A stretch of DNA of 64,000 nt, taken from the NCBI RefSeq assembly GCF_900095825.1, contig NZ_LT608315.1, positions 510,318 through 574,317 on the forward strand, read 5' to 3'. Origin of the DNA: Acidaminococcus massiliensis. GTDB lineage: Bacteria; Bacillota; Negativicutes; Acidaminococcales; Acidaminococcaceae. The notes beneath the pieces were generated by a model, which was given only the letters and a program-made list of their open reading frames with translations, was not told the DNA's origin and searched no databases. The position numbers were made by a program, and so were the translations under genes. This document shows, in pieces, positions 1 to 7,807 of the stretch (its first letter is position 1; each line of letters opens with the position of its first letter).

Positions 1-627
1 TGCCCAAACGAGGATATTGTACCCAAAAGTTCCCCAATACACCAGCTGCAGGAGGCAAATCGGCCACATGATTTTGGTCATATCAAAGACACCCATGCCG
101 GCTTCATAACCAGGGGTCCCCATCAACACTGCATTGGCTGCGACCTGAGAGACGGAACCTGTCAATGTCGCCCCACCGCCAATGATACAGGCAATCCCAG
201 CAGGCATAATGACCATCTTGGAACGGATTTTCCCTTTTGATCCGGCAGCAACGGCAGCAATGATGGGCATCCACATGGCGATACAGCCTGAATTGCTCAT
301 GAAGGCAGACATCAAGGTACAAATGGTTACAACCACAAGGATAAATACTTTTTCATTTTGGGCAATTTTATACTGGCAGATTTTGGCACCGATCCGCTGG
401 GCAATGCCTGTTTGGAACAGGGCATCGCCTACAATCATCATTCCGGCGACCATCACGATGGAACTCCCGCCAAAGCCGGAATAGATTTGTGAAAGTTTCA
501 TTTGCGGAATACAGATACCCATCGCCAGTGCACAACCGACGGCTGTGACACTCATAGGGAATTTCCCTACGAAGAAGAATACCATGGTAATCGCAGCAAT
601 GATAATTGCAACGGTACTGCTTGTCAT
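1..627 (-). CDS. SLC13/DASS-type anion permease, C-terminus outside window
   Basis: Translating the minus strand from an ATG at 625-627 gives an open frame of 209 codons that runs off the left edge with no stop. The product is a hydrophobic membrane protein with an N-terminal TM helix, a serine-rich re-entrant loop around SAFMSNSG (an SNT-like motif) and a glycine-rich GGGATLTGS stretch. These are hallmarks of the SLC13/DASS and ArsB/NhaD superfamily of sodium- or proton-coupled anion carriers. A GAGGGG ribosome site precedes the start. It is the last visible gene of the thiolase/dehydrogenase transcript, so I infer it imports the organic acid degraded by the neighbouring CoA enzymes. The substrate cannot be read from the sequence. 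Confidence 0.82.
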   Translation of the reverse strand, partial: MTSSTVAIIIAAITMVFFFVGKFPMSVTAVGCALAMGICIPQMKLSQIYSGFGGSSIVMVAGMMIVGDALFQTGIAQRIGAKICQYKIAQNEKVFILVVVTICTLMSAFMSNSGCIAMWMPIIAAVAAGSKGKIRSKMVIMPAGIACIIGGGATLTGSVSQVAANAVLMGTPGYEAGMGVFDMTKIMWPICLLQLVYWGTFGYNILVWA

Positions 628-684
628 TTTACTCACCCCTCGTTAAAATTTTCATGTATTTTGAATTTTTTGTATTTTATGTTT

Positions 685-724
685 AGCAGTTGTGTGGATA
701 ATCTGCCTTATCCACACAACTGCT
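685..724. terminator. 17-bp perfect hairpin containing two convergent DnaA boxes
   Basis: A perfect 17-bp inverted repeat with a 6-nt loop lies just after the dehydrogenase stop codon. Its arms contain TGTGGATAA (693-701) and TTATCCACA (708-716), each matching the consensus DnaA box exactly. No clear T-run follows on the minus strand, so intrinsic termination is uncertain. It could be an intra-operon processing or attenuation hairpin, or a DnaA-titrating site. Confidence 0.6.
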
Positions 725-729
725 GCTAT

Positions 730-1614
730 TCACTTTTTGCTGTAATCGTACCAGCCCTTACCAGTTTTACGGCCCAACTCCCCTTTCTTCACTTTTTCAA
801 TCACCAGCGGGTTCGGTGCATCTCTCTCGTCATGGCTCTCTGCATATCTATCTTTTCTCACCAGATAGTTGACATCAATTCCCGTCAGATCCATCAGACG
901 GAAAGGTCCCATGGGATAGTTCAGTCCATTTTCACAGGCAGTATCGATATCTTCCACAGAAGCAACGCCTTTTTGCAAAAGGTCAAGGGCCTCATAGGTA
1001 ACCGCTGCATTGATGCGGTTAGCCACAAACCCGGGGATTTCTTTCCGCAAGATGATAGGAGTTTTCCCCGTCTGGGCAGCAAAGGCTTTGGCTAGCTGAG
1101 CCGTTTCTTCACTAGTATGGGGTCCTTTGACCACTTCAACCAGCTTCATGACCAAAGCAGGATTGAAATAATGCATATTGCACAGTCTTTCCGGATTCTT
1201 GGTTACATCTGCCAATTTCGAACTAACGATGTTGGAAGAATTGGTAGCCAATAGAGCATCCGGCTTCGCAATCTGGCTTACATGGGCGAACAGATCTCGT
1301 TTGGCATCCAATTTTTCAATGATGGCTTCAATAATCACATCAGCTTCCGGCACATATTTATCCGTATCCAAAGATACCGTCCAGCGAGAAGCGATCGTAT
1401 CCGCTTCTTCCTGGGTGATCCTGCCTTTTTTTACACGGCCGGCCAGGTATTCCTTGGCCCAGGCAGTAGCACTTTCCACCGCTTTGGGAAAGCTGTCGCA
1501 CAAAGTGACGATGTACCCATACTTACGGCCATTCAATGCAGTGTTCATGGCAATCTGCCGTCCCATGGCACCGGCCCCAACTACAACCACCTTTTTAACA
1601 TCTTCTATTTTCAT
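730..1614 (-). CDS. hbd: 3-hydroxyacyl-CoA (3-hydroxybutyryl-CoA) dehydrogenase
   Basis: This soluble enzyme oxidises (S)-3-hydroxyacyl-CoA to 3-oxoacyl-CoA with NAD(P)+. The 294-residue protein has the N-terminal Rossmann motif GAGAMG at residues 13-18, the catalytic-region motif HYFNP and the C-terminal dimerisation domain, and matches the usual length of the family (about 280-295). The frame extends upstream, but the ATG at 1614 is chosen because GAGGAGGG lies just before it. It sits 26 bp downstream of the thiolase gene in the same transcript, matching their consecutive roles in beta-oxidation. Chain-length preference is not visible from sequence; C4 substrates are likely by similarity to Hbd proteins. 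Confidence 0.93.
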   Translation of the reverse strand: MKIEDVKKVVVVGAGAMGRQIAMNTALNGRKYGYIVTLCDSFPKAVESATAWAKEYLAGRVKKGRITQEEADTIASRWTVSLDTDKYVPEADVIIEAIIEKLDAKRDLFAHVSQIAKPDALLATNSSNIVSSKLADVTKNPERLCNMHYFNPALVMKLVEVVKGPHTSEETAQLAKAFAAQTGKTPIILRKEIPGFVANRINAAVTYEALDLLQKGVASVEDIDTACENGLNYPMGPFRLMDLTGIDVNYLVRKDRYAESHDERDAPNPLVIEKVKKGELGRKTGKGWYDYSKK

Positions 1615-1640
1615 ATCCAATCCCTCCTCTGGACTGTTTT

Positions 1641-2825
1641 TTAAACTCTTTCGATCATGGTTGCCATGGACTGGCCGCCGCCGATGCACAGCGTTGCGAG
1701 ACCGGTCTTGCCGCCCGTCCTGATCAAGTTATTCAGCAGAGTAACAATCAATCTGGCACCGGTGCATCCCAGCGGATGCCCCAGGGCAATGGCGCCTCCA
1801 TTGATATTCACCTTTGCAGGATCCAGTTTCAAATCTCTTACACAGGCTACCGCCTGAGAAGCAAAGGCTTCATTCAATTCCACCAGATCGATCTGATCCA
1901 CTGTCATATCCAGTTCTTTCAGCAGTTTCGTCGTAGAAATCACAGGACCATATCCCATGATTTCAGGATCCAGAGCAGCCCGTGCGATTCCCTTTATTTT
2001 AGCCAGAGGCTTCAGGCCGGTCTCTTTTACTTTGCTTTCACTCATCAAGACCAGAGCAGAAGCACCGTCATTCAAACCGCAGGCATTCCCAGCCGTTACA
2101 GTCCCTCCGGGTTTCACAATGGGTTTCAGTTTAGCCAAAATTTCCATTGTGGTTTTCGGTTTGATGAATTCATCTTCCGCAAAATCAAATTCCTGGTGTT
2201 TCAACTTCACATGGACAGGAACGATTTCATTTTTAAAGTACCCTTTTTCCCGTGCTTCCGTTGCCCGTTTTTGGCTTTCACAAGCAAAAGCATCCTGCAT
2301 TTCCCGGGTAATCCCGAAACGCTCTGCCACATTTTCTGCCGTCTGGGACATGCTCATCAGCCCATACAAAGAAGCCGGCTGGTCTGCCAATCCCCCTTCG
2401 ATATTGGAATCGACCAGTTTCATCGGGCCGTCGCCCCAACGGCCTTGGCGGATATACATAGGAGCCCGACTCATATTGTCCGTTCCGCCGGCAACTACGG
2501 TATCTGCCATCCCCAGCCAGATTTCTTCACATCCATTCAGCGTTGCCTGCATGGAAGATGCACACAGCCGGTTCACAGTATAGCCAGGGACGGTTTCCGG
2601 CATACCCGCTTCCAATGCCACATACCGTGCGATATTAGAAGCTTCGGAGCTTTGCCGAACCTCTCCCAGGATGACTTCATCCACCATATCTCCGGTAACA
2701 TGCGTCCGTTCCAGAACACTTTTCACAACCGTAGTGGCAAGAGTATGAGCAGGAATGCTTTTCAAAGATCCGCCATATTTCCCAATGGCAGTCCGGCAAC
2801 CGCCCATGATGTATACATTTTCCAT
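1641..2825 (-). CDS. Acetyl-CoA acetyltransferase-type thiolase
   Basis: This 394-residue protein cleaves or forms 3-oxoacyl-CoA using a Cys-His-Cys active site. Cys88 in NRLCAS is the acylated nucleophile. The GHPLGCTGA motif carries the catalytic His, and Cys380 in LCIGGG is the second cysteine. Length and motifs are those of degradative or biosynthetic thiolases (ThlA/PhaA/PaaJ group). It is the first gene of the leftward transcript, 54 bp downstream of a sigma-54 -24/-12 promoter. With the dehydrogenase and the divergent crotonase it completes a beta-oxidation set. The acyl chain released besides acetyl-CoA cannot be deduced. Confidence 0.94.
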   Translation of the reverse strand: MENVYIMGGCRTAIGKYGGSLKSIPAHTLATTVVKSVLERTHVTGDMVDEVILGEVRQSSEASNIARYVALEAGMPETVPGYTVNRLCASSMQATLNGCEEIWLGMADTVVAGGTDNMSRAPMYIRQGRWGDGPMKLVDSNIEGGLADQPASLYGLMSMSQTAENVAERFGITREMQDAFACESQKRATEAREKGYFKNEIVPVHVKLKHQEFDFAEDEFIKPKTTMEILAKLKPIVKPGGTVTAGNACGLNDGASALVLMSESKVKETGLKPLAKIKGIARAALDPEIMGYGPVISTTKLLKELDMTVDQIDLVELNEAFASQAVACVRDLKLDPAKVNINGGAIALGHPLGCTGARLIVTLLNNLIRTGGKTGLATLCIGGGQSMATMIERV

Positions 2826-2878
2826 AAAAACTCCTCCTTTATTCTCTTTTCAATAGAAATTCCTTTCAAAAAAGTATC

Positions 2879-2894
2879 TGCAAAAATTATGCCA
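2879..2894 (-). promoter_or_regulatory. Sigma-54 -24/-12 promoter for thiolase operon
   Basis: On the minus strand the sequence reads TTGGCATAATTTTTGCA, with GG and GC separated by exactly 10 nt. That is the invariant spacing of sigma-54 promoters, and the flanking TTGGCA and TTGCA also match consensus. It lies about 55 bp upstream of the thiolase start codon. Confidence 0.88.
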
Positions 2895-3014
2895 AAAAGA
2901 ATGAGTCTTTTGTCTCTTTCATGGAGTTTCTTTTTCTCACAAATTATATGGAATTTGAGGAATTCTTTCTGTCTGTTCGTTATTGATTTACCCATAAATG
3001 ATATATGTAAATTT

Positions 3015-3068
3015 TGCACTTTATCGTGCAATAAGTGCATATTTGTGCACTATATGCATTTATTGCAC
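3015..3068. promoter_or_regulatory. Dyad cluster, candidate activator-binding site (UAS)
   Basis: Overlapping inverted repeats are built from GTGCA/TGCAC. One pair is TGCAC-N6-GTGCA at 3015-3030. A second consists of 16-bp arms at 3026-3041 and 3053-3068 (GTGCAATAAGTGCATA against its near-complement), centred on a GTGCAC palindrome at 3045-3050. The cluster lies about 100-150 bp from both divergent sigma-54 promoters, the usual distance for an enhancer bound by a Fis-type HTH. The binding protein is inferred to be the activator encoded at 7808-9244. Confidence 0.68.
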
Positions 3069-3154
3069 TTGTTGTAATATTCTAATTTTTATTTCATTTT
3101 TCATTTTTATATTGTCCACTCCCTAAGCTTGTAAAAACAAACAGCTTTATTAAA

Positions 3155-3172
3155 TTGGCATGGATTTTGCAT
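3155..3172 (+). promoter_or_regulatory. Sigma-54 -24/-12 promoter for crotonase/dehydratase operon
   Basis: TTGGCATGGATTTTGCAT has GG at 3157-3158 and GC at 3169-3170, the strict 10-nt sigma-54 spacing with near-perfect flanks. The crotonase start codon is about 43 bp downstream of the -12 element. It mirrors the promoter at 2879-2894. Confidence 0.9.
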
Positions 3173-3214
3173 AATAAGAAAATAGACAAAGGAAAATTCT
3201 TCAAGGAGGCTGCT

Positions 3215-3997
3215 ATGGAACTGCATAATGTACTCTATGAAGTCAAAGAAAGCATATTGTATTTGACTTTGAATCGACCGGATGTGTATAACGCACTTTC
3301 TCCGGAAATGTGGAAAGATTTAAATACGGCGATTGACGCAGCACGTAACGATCCAGAAATCCGCGTCATTATCATTACAGGCGCTGGAGACAAAGCATTA
3401 GCCAGCGGTGCCGATATCAAAGAATTGCACAGCCGCTATTATATGGAACAGATGAAAGGAACGGCAACATTGGCCCTGCGGAATCTGGAAACCCTGTACA
3501 AGCCGGTCATCTGTGCCATCAACGGGTATGCATTGGGGGGCGGATGTGAATTGGCAGAAGCCTGTGACATCCGGATTGCAACGAAACGTTCTAAATTCGG
3601 TCAACCGGAAACAGGTCTTGGTATTATCCCCGGAGCCGGCGGGACCCAGCGTCTGGTACGGATTGTCGGCGTGGCAAAAGCCAAGGAACTGATCTTTACA
3701 GGAAAAATCATCCCAGCAGAAGAGGCTGAAAAAATAGGCCTGGTCAACCAGGTTACAGAAGATTCCCGTGAAGCTTTGATGGAAGCTGCAACAGCCATGG
3801 CAAAACAGATTGTGAAAAAAGGTCCTGTTGCTTTGAGCATGGCAAAGATTTCCATCACCTATGGCCAGGATTCCTCCATTGAAACTGGATTGATGATGGA
3901 AAGACTGGCACAGACCATTGCTCTGAGCACAGAAGACCGTAAAGAAGGAACAGGAGCTTTCATTGAAAAAAGGAAGCCGGTATTTACCGGTCGTTAA
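3215..3997 (+). CDS. Enoyl-CoA hydratase (crotonase family)
   Basis: This enzyme hydrates trans-2-enoyl-CoA to (S)-3-hydroxyacyl-CoA. The 260-residue protein has the oxyanion-hole stretch ASGADIKEL and GGGCELAE. Both catalytic glutamates of true hydratases are present, Glu112 (in CELAE) and Glu132 (in QPETGLG), which argues against an isomerase-only or dehalogenase member. The ATG at 3215 follows AAGGAGG; the longer frame starting at 3155 would overlap the sigma-54 promoter and is rejected. It is the first gene of the rightward operon, followed after 25 bp by a CoA-transferase. In this context it would hydrate the product of the 2-hydroxyacyl-CoA dehydratase. Confidence 0.93.
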   Translation: MELHNVLYEVKESILYLTLNRPDVYNALSPEMWKDLNTAIDAARNDPEIRVIIITGAGDKALASGADIKELHSRYYMEQMKGTATLALRNLETLYKPVICAINGYALGGGCELAEACDIRIATKRSKFGQPETGLGIIPGAGGTQRLVRIVGVAKAKELIFTGKIIPAEEAEKIGLVNQVTEDSREALMEAATAMAKQIVKKGPVALSMAKISITYGQDSSIETGLMMERLAQTIALSTEDRKEGTGAFIEKRKPVFTGR

Positions 3998-4022
3998 ATC
4001 ATATTAAAGGAGGATACAAACC

Positions 4023-5225
4023 ATGAAACCTTTGGAAGGAATTAAAGTCATCGAAATGTCCACCATGCTTGCCGGTCCTATGTGTGCCCGGATTCTGGCT
4101 GAATGGGGTGCAGATGTAATCAAGGTCGAAACGGTGCATGGTGACGCCTGGCGCAAACAGGGTGGAACGACCATGTCCCCTACCACTGACGTAGCCAACC
4201 CCAACTTCGATATGCAGAATATGAATAAACGATTTATTTCTCTTAATCTGAGGTCCCAAGCCGGTAAAGATGTCATGATGAAGCTGTTAAAAGATGCAGA
4301 TGTCCTTGTCACGAACTTCCGGGAATCTGCATTGGAAGGCATGGGTCTTGCTTATGATCAGTTAAAAGAAAAATTTCCTCGCCTCATCCATGCCGGTGTC
4401 CTTGGATATGGTGAAAAAGGTCCTGATGCCAATAAACCCGGTTATGACTACACTGCATATTTTGCCAGATCCGGCTTGATGATTGATCTGGCTCCCAAAG
4501 GTGCTGGTCCGTTGATTCCTGTGGGCGGCATCGGGGACCACAGTGTGTCCGTCGCTCTGGCAGGCGGGATTGCGGCCGCACTGTACGAACGGGAACGTAC
4601 TGGCAAAGGAGACAAAGTGGATGTATCTCTGCTGCAATGTGCCACTTTCATTCTTTCCACCGGTATCCTCAATGGTGTCAATGGACGTGAACTTCCCAGA
4701 GACCGTTATGACTGCGGCCATGCCTGCAGCAACAACTACCAAGGATCTGACGGTGAATGGTTCTATCTGGCAGTCATTGACTACCGCCGGTTTAAAGAAT
4801 TTGTCACTTTGATTGGTCTGCCTGAGCTGGCGGATGACCCTCGTTTCAATACCCAGCCGGCATATTATAAAAACAAAGCAGAACTGACCCGAATCTTTGA
4901 CAAAAAATTTGCGGAACATCCTGTGGCTTATTGGCACAAATTACTGGAAGAACATGATATGCCTCATGAAGTCCTGCGTCATTTCAAAGACGTTCCTGAC
5001 GATCCTCAAATCATTGCGAACAATTACGGATTCAAATACACTTATCCGGATGGCATCAAGACCTTCCTGACAAATGGTCCTGTCCATTTTGCATCCATAG
5101 ATCCTGCCAAGATCCCCTTCAAGCCTTCTCAGCATCTGGGCCACGATACCCGTCCCGTGTTGGAAGAGCTGGGATATTCTGATGAAGAAATCAATAACAT
5201 GTACACAAATGGTGAAATCAAATAA
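4023..5225 (+). CDS. Class III (CaiB/BaiF) CoA-transferase
   Basis: This 400-residue family III CoA-transferase moves CoA between carboxylic acids through an aspartyl-CoA anhydride. The predicted catalytic residue is Asp172 in GGIGDHSVS, and the N-terminal GPMCARILAEWGADVIKVE pattern is typical. Length matches HadA, FldA and CaiB (about 400). It lies between the crotonase and the dehydratase subunits with short gaps (25 and 17 bp). Family knowledge (HadA-HadBC, FldA-FldBC) makes it the enzyme that activates the 2-hydroxy acid, with the product acyl-CoA or acetyl-CoA as donor. The exact acid is unknown. Confidence 0.92.
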   Translation: MKPLEGIKVIEMSTMLAGPMCARILAEWGADVIKVETVHGDAWRKQGGTTMSPTTDVANPNFDMQNMNKRFISLNLRSQAGKDVMMKLLKDADVLVTNFRESALEGMGLAYDQLKEKFPRLIHAGVLGYGEKGPDANKPGYDYTAYFARSGLMIDLAPKGAGPLIPVGGIGDHSVSVALAGGIAAALYERERTGKGDKVDVSLLQCATFILSTGILNGVNGRELPRDRYDCGHACSNNYQGSDGEWFYLAVIDYRRFKEFVTLIGLPELADDPRFNTQPAYYKNKAELTRIFDKKFAEHPVAYWHKLLEEHDMPHEVLRHFKDVPDDPQIIANNYGFKYTYPDGIKTFLTNGPVHFASIDPAKIPFKPSQHLGHDTRPVLEELGYSDEEINNMYTNGEIK

Positions 5226-5242
5226 AGGAGGCTGATTTCATT

Positions 5243-6550
5243 ATGCCAGAAACAATGAATGCTGCTACTGCCACTGCAACGGGAGCCGCACCCAGCAAGC
5301 CAAAACGGCCGAAAGCCAAATCCATGCTGATGCTGGGTGAACAAACCAACGATTTGTATGAACGTGCCCGCAAAGCCAAAGAAGCAGGAGAAAAGGTTGG
5401 CTGGTCCGCTTCTATTTTCCCCCAGGAAATCGCGGAAACGCTGGGTCTGGTTGTCTTGTATCCTGAAAACCATTCGGCCGGGATTGCTGCCCGGCACCAG
5501 GCTGACCCCTTCCTCCAGGAATGCGAGGGTCCTCTGGGATATAATAATGACCTGTGTGCCTACGCAAAAGTCAATCTTGCCTATGCTTCCACACTGGAAG
5601 GCAAAAGCCACGTAGAACTGCCTGATGGAGGTAAGATGGTCAAACCAGATTTTCTTCTGTTGACCAATAACATCTGTACCCAGCTGACCAAATGGTATGA
5701 AAATCTGGCTTATTCCATGAAAATCCCTGTCTTTTTCATTGATACCTGTTATAACCCCTGGGACCATGTGACAGAAAGCCGAGTCCGTTACGTCCGTTCT
5801 CAAATCGATGCACTGATTGAAAATCTATGTAAATTCACTGGTAAGAAATGGGACGAAGAACGGTTCAAGAAAATCATGAAAATCAGCCAGCGAAACAGCT
5901 ATCTCTGGGAACGTGCCAACAATTTAATGGATCATATTCCTTCTCCCTTAAGCGGTTTTGAGCTGTTCAACTATATGTCCTGTATGGTATGTCACCGTGG
6001 CAGAGAATCTACCACAGCCATTCTGGAACAATTAAACAAAGAAATCGAGCAGCATTTAAAAGATGGGACTTCCACCTATCCTGTCAAAGAACAGTATCGT
6101 GTTTCCTGGGACGGCATTGCCTGCTGGCCTTATTTGAAGCACAACCTGCATACCCTGAAACAATACGGGATCAACATGGTAGCTTCCAGTTATGGGAAAG
6201 CCTGGGCCATTGAGTATGAAGACCTGGACGGGATGGCACGCGCTTACTGCTTTGCTTCCACCAACGGGGACAACGCCAGCACCATGATCCATCGCCGTCT
6301 GGAAGCTTTGAAGCGTTTTCATTGCGAAGGAACCATCTATCATGTGAACCGCAGCTGCAAAGTGATGGACTGTCAAATGATGGAAGTCCAGCGGCAGCTG
6401 GCTAAACTGGCCGGTGTTCCTTTCACTGCCTTTGATGGTGATCAGGCAGATTACCGGAACTACAGTGAAGCGCAATTCGAAACACGGATCCAGGGCCTGG
6501 TGGAAATCATGCAGGAAAATAAAGAAAAAAAGGCAGAGGAGGCTAAATGA
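5243..6550 (+). CDS. 2-hydroxyacyl-CoA dehydratase, alpha subunit
   Basis: This is one half of the oxygen-sensitive iron-sulfur dehydratase that removes water from (R)-2-hydroxyacyl-CoA by a ketyl-radical mechanism. The 435-residue protein resembles HgdA: GEKVGWSAS near residues 50-57, then three cysteines in conserved settings, Cys105 (NNDLC), Cys145 (TNNIC) and Cys372 (NRSCK), the likely cluster ligands. The extreme N-terminus is Ala/Thr-rich and low complexity. An AGGAGG site precedes the ATG. The beta subunit starts 1 nt after its stop. No activator ATPase (HgdC/HadI type) is encoded nearby, so activation must come from a gene elsewhere. Confidence 0.92.
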   Translation: MPETMNAATATATGAAPSKPKRPKAKSMLMLGEQTNDLYERARKAKEAGEKVGWSASIFPQEIAETLGLVVLYPENHSAGIAARHQADPFLQECEGPLGYNNDLCAYAKVNLAYASTLEGKSHVELPDGGKMVKPDFLLLTNNICTQLTKWYENLAYSMKIPVFFIDTCYNPWDHVTESRVRYVRSQIDALIENLCKFTGKKWDEERFKKIMKISQRNSYLWERANNLMDHIPSPLSGFELFNYMSCMVCHRGRESTTAILEQLNKEIEQHLKDGTSTYPVKEQYRVSWDGIACWPYLKHNLHTLKQYGINMVASSYGKAWAIEYEDLDGMARAYCFASTNGDNASTMIHRRLEALKRFHCEGTIYHVNRSCKVMDCQMMEVQRQLAKLAGVPFTAFDGDQADYRNYSEAQFETRIQGLVEIMQENKEKKAEEAK

Positions 6551-6551
6551 A

Positions 6552-7679
6552 ATGTCCGAATTACAGGAAAAACTAAAACAGCTGGAAACTGCCTGTACAC
6601 ATCCTCGTCAACAATTGGACGCCTATTTAAAGGCAGGGAAGAAGGTCATTGGCTGCTTCCCTGAATTCACACCCGAGGAACTGGTACACGCCAGTGGGAT
6701 CATCCCTATGGGATTATGGGGTGGAAACATCACCCCTTCGCTTGCGAAAAGTTATCTGCCTCCATTTGCCTGTCCGCTCATGCAGTCAAACATGGAATTT
6801 GGTCTAAAAGGAACCTATAAAGGGCTTTCGGCAGCCATTATCCCTACCCTGTGTGATACTCTCCGCTGCATGACCCAAGACTGGCGGTTCGGCGTGACTT
6901 CCATTCCCATGATTCCCATTGTCTACCCCCAAAACAGGACTGCCCCTGCTGCGGTTGATTATCTGGTAGATGAATTTGAGACCGTCCTGACCATCATTGC
7001 TACCGTTACCGGAGAAATGATGACGGAACAGGCTCTTTGTGACACGATTCAGATTTACAACGAACACAATGCTATAATGCGTGAATTTGCAAAGACTGCC
7101 AACAATCATCTGGATATCATTACACCAAAAGTCCGCCACTACGTGATGAAAAGCTCCTATTTCTTTGAAAAAGCAGAACATACGGCCATTGTAAAAGAAA
7201 TCATAGACGAGCTGAATCAACTGCCGGCTTATCAATATACCGGAAAACGGATTTTACTGACAGGAGTTACCTGTGAACCGGATGAAGTGCTGGATTTATT
7301 CAAAGAAAATGAAATGGCCGTAGTATATGATGACTTGATGCAGGAATCCCAGCAATTCCGCACGGATACTCCCCTGCACGGCGGTGGCGGCATCAAACGT
7401 CTGGCACTGCAATGGATGGATCGTTATGGCTGCAGCCTGCTCCATGAAGACGGCAAACCCAGAGGAGCCATGCTGATCAAGATGTGTAAAGAAAACCAGG
7501 TCGACGGAGTCATCAACTGTATGATGAAGTTCTGTGATCCAGAAGAATATGATCAGCCTTATTTGGAGAAAGATCTGCAGGGAGCCGGCATTCCCGTTAC
7601 CGATCTTTCCATTGATCAGCAGAAAGACAGTATCGAACAGCTTCGTACCAGGATTGAAGCCTTCAGAGAAATGCTCTAG
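6552..7679 (+). CDS. 2-hydroxyacyl-CoA dehydratase, beta subunit
   Basis: This 375-residue partner of the alpha subunit is HgdB/FldC-like. It has the PEELVHASGIIPMGLWGG signature near residues 41-58, Cys74 (FACPL), Cys101 (TLCDTLR), the VYPQNR motif and C-terminal MMKFCDPEEY (Cys328). The start at 6552 is preferred because GAGGAGG ends about 10 nt before it and the gene is translationally coupled to the alpha stop; the frame extends upstream inside the alpha gene and that part is rejected. The subunits usually carry one [4Fe-4S] cluster each or share them. It is the last gene of the operon before a strong terminator. Confidence 0.92.
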   Translation: MSELQEKLKQLETACTHPRQQLDAYLKAGKKVIGCFPEFTPEELVHASGIIPMGLWGGNITPSLAKSYLPPFACPLMQSNMEFGLKGTYKGLSAAIIPTLCDTLRCMTQDWRFGVTSIPMIPIVYPQNRTAPAAVDYLVDEFETVLTIIATVTGEMMTEQALCDTIQIYNEHNAIMREFAKTANNHLDIITPKVRHYVMKSSYFFEKAEHTAIVKEIIDELNQLPAYQYTGKRILLTGVTCEPDEVLDLFKENEMAVVYDDLMQESQQFRTDTPLHGGGGIKRLALQWMDRYGCSLLHEDGKPRGAMLIKMCKENQVDGVINCMMKFCDPEEYDQPYLEKDLQGAGIPVTDLSIDQQKDSIEQLRTRIEAFREML

Positions 7680-7694
7680 TTATTTCAATAGTGA

Positions 7695-7733
7695 GAGGGT
7701 GTTGCCCGTTTTGTGCAGCACCCTCCTTTTTAT
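7695..7733 (+). terminator. Intrinsic terminator of the dehydratase operon
   Basis: GAGGGTGTTGC (7695-7705) pairs with GCAGCACCCTC (7715-7725) with one G-T pair, followed by CTTTTTATTT. It belongs to the stem family found repeatedly in this window. Confidence 0.85.
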
Positions 7734-7746
7734 TTCTTTCTCAGCT

Positions 7747-7775
7747 TATACAGTGTGCTTTTTTTATGCTATAAT
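7747..7775 (+). promoter_or_regulatory. Sigma-70-type promoter of the activator gene
   Basis: TATAAT at 7770-7775 is a consensus -10 element. TATACA lies 17 nt upstream as a weak -35. The activator would therefore be made independently of the sigma-54 promoters it controls. Confidence 0.55.
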
Positions 7776-7807
7776 GATAACAGTCACTTTGATGGAGGCC
7801 TCCAATA

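Noticed and set aside
1776-3077. 433-codon plus-strand frame opposite the thiolase, extending into the sigma-54 promoter region
   Set aside because: It overlaps the thiolase gene and both regulatory elements, with no recognisable domain.
5243-7679. Calling the dehydratase pair 2-hydroxyglutaryl-CoA dehydratase (hgdAB) outright
   Set aside because: Similarity is strong, but the neighbours are crotonase, dehydrogenase and thiolase rather than glutaconate CoA-transferase and decarboxylase, so the substrate is left open.
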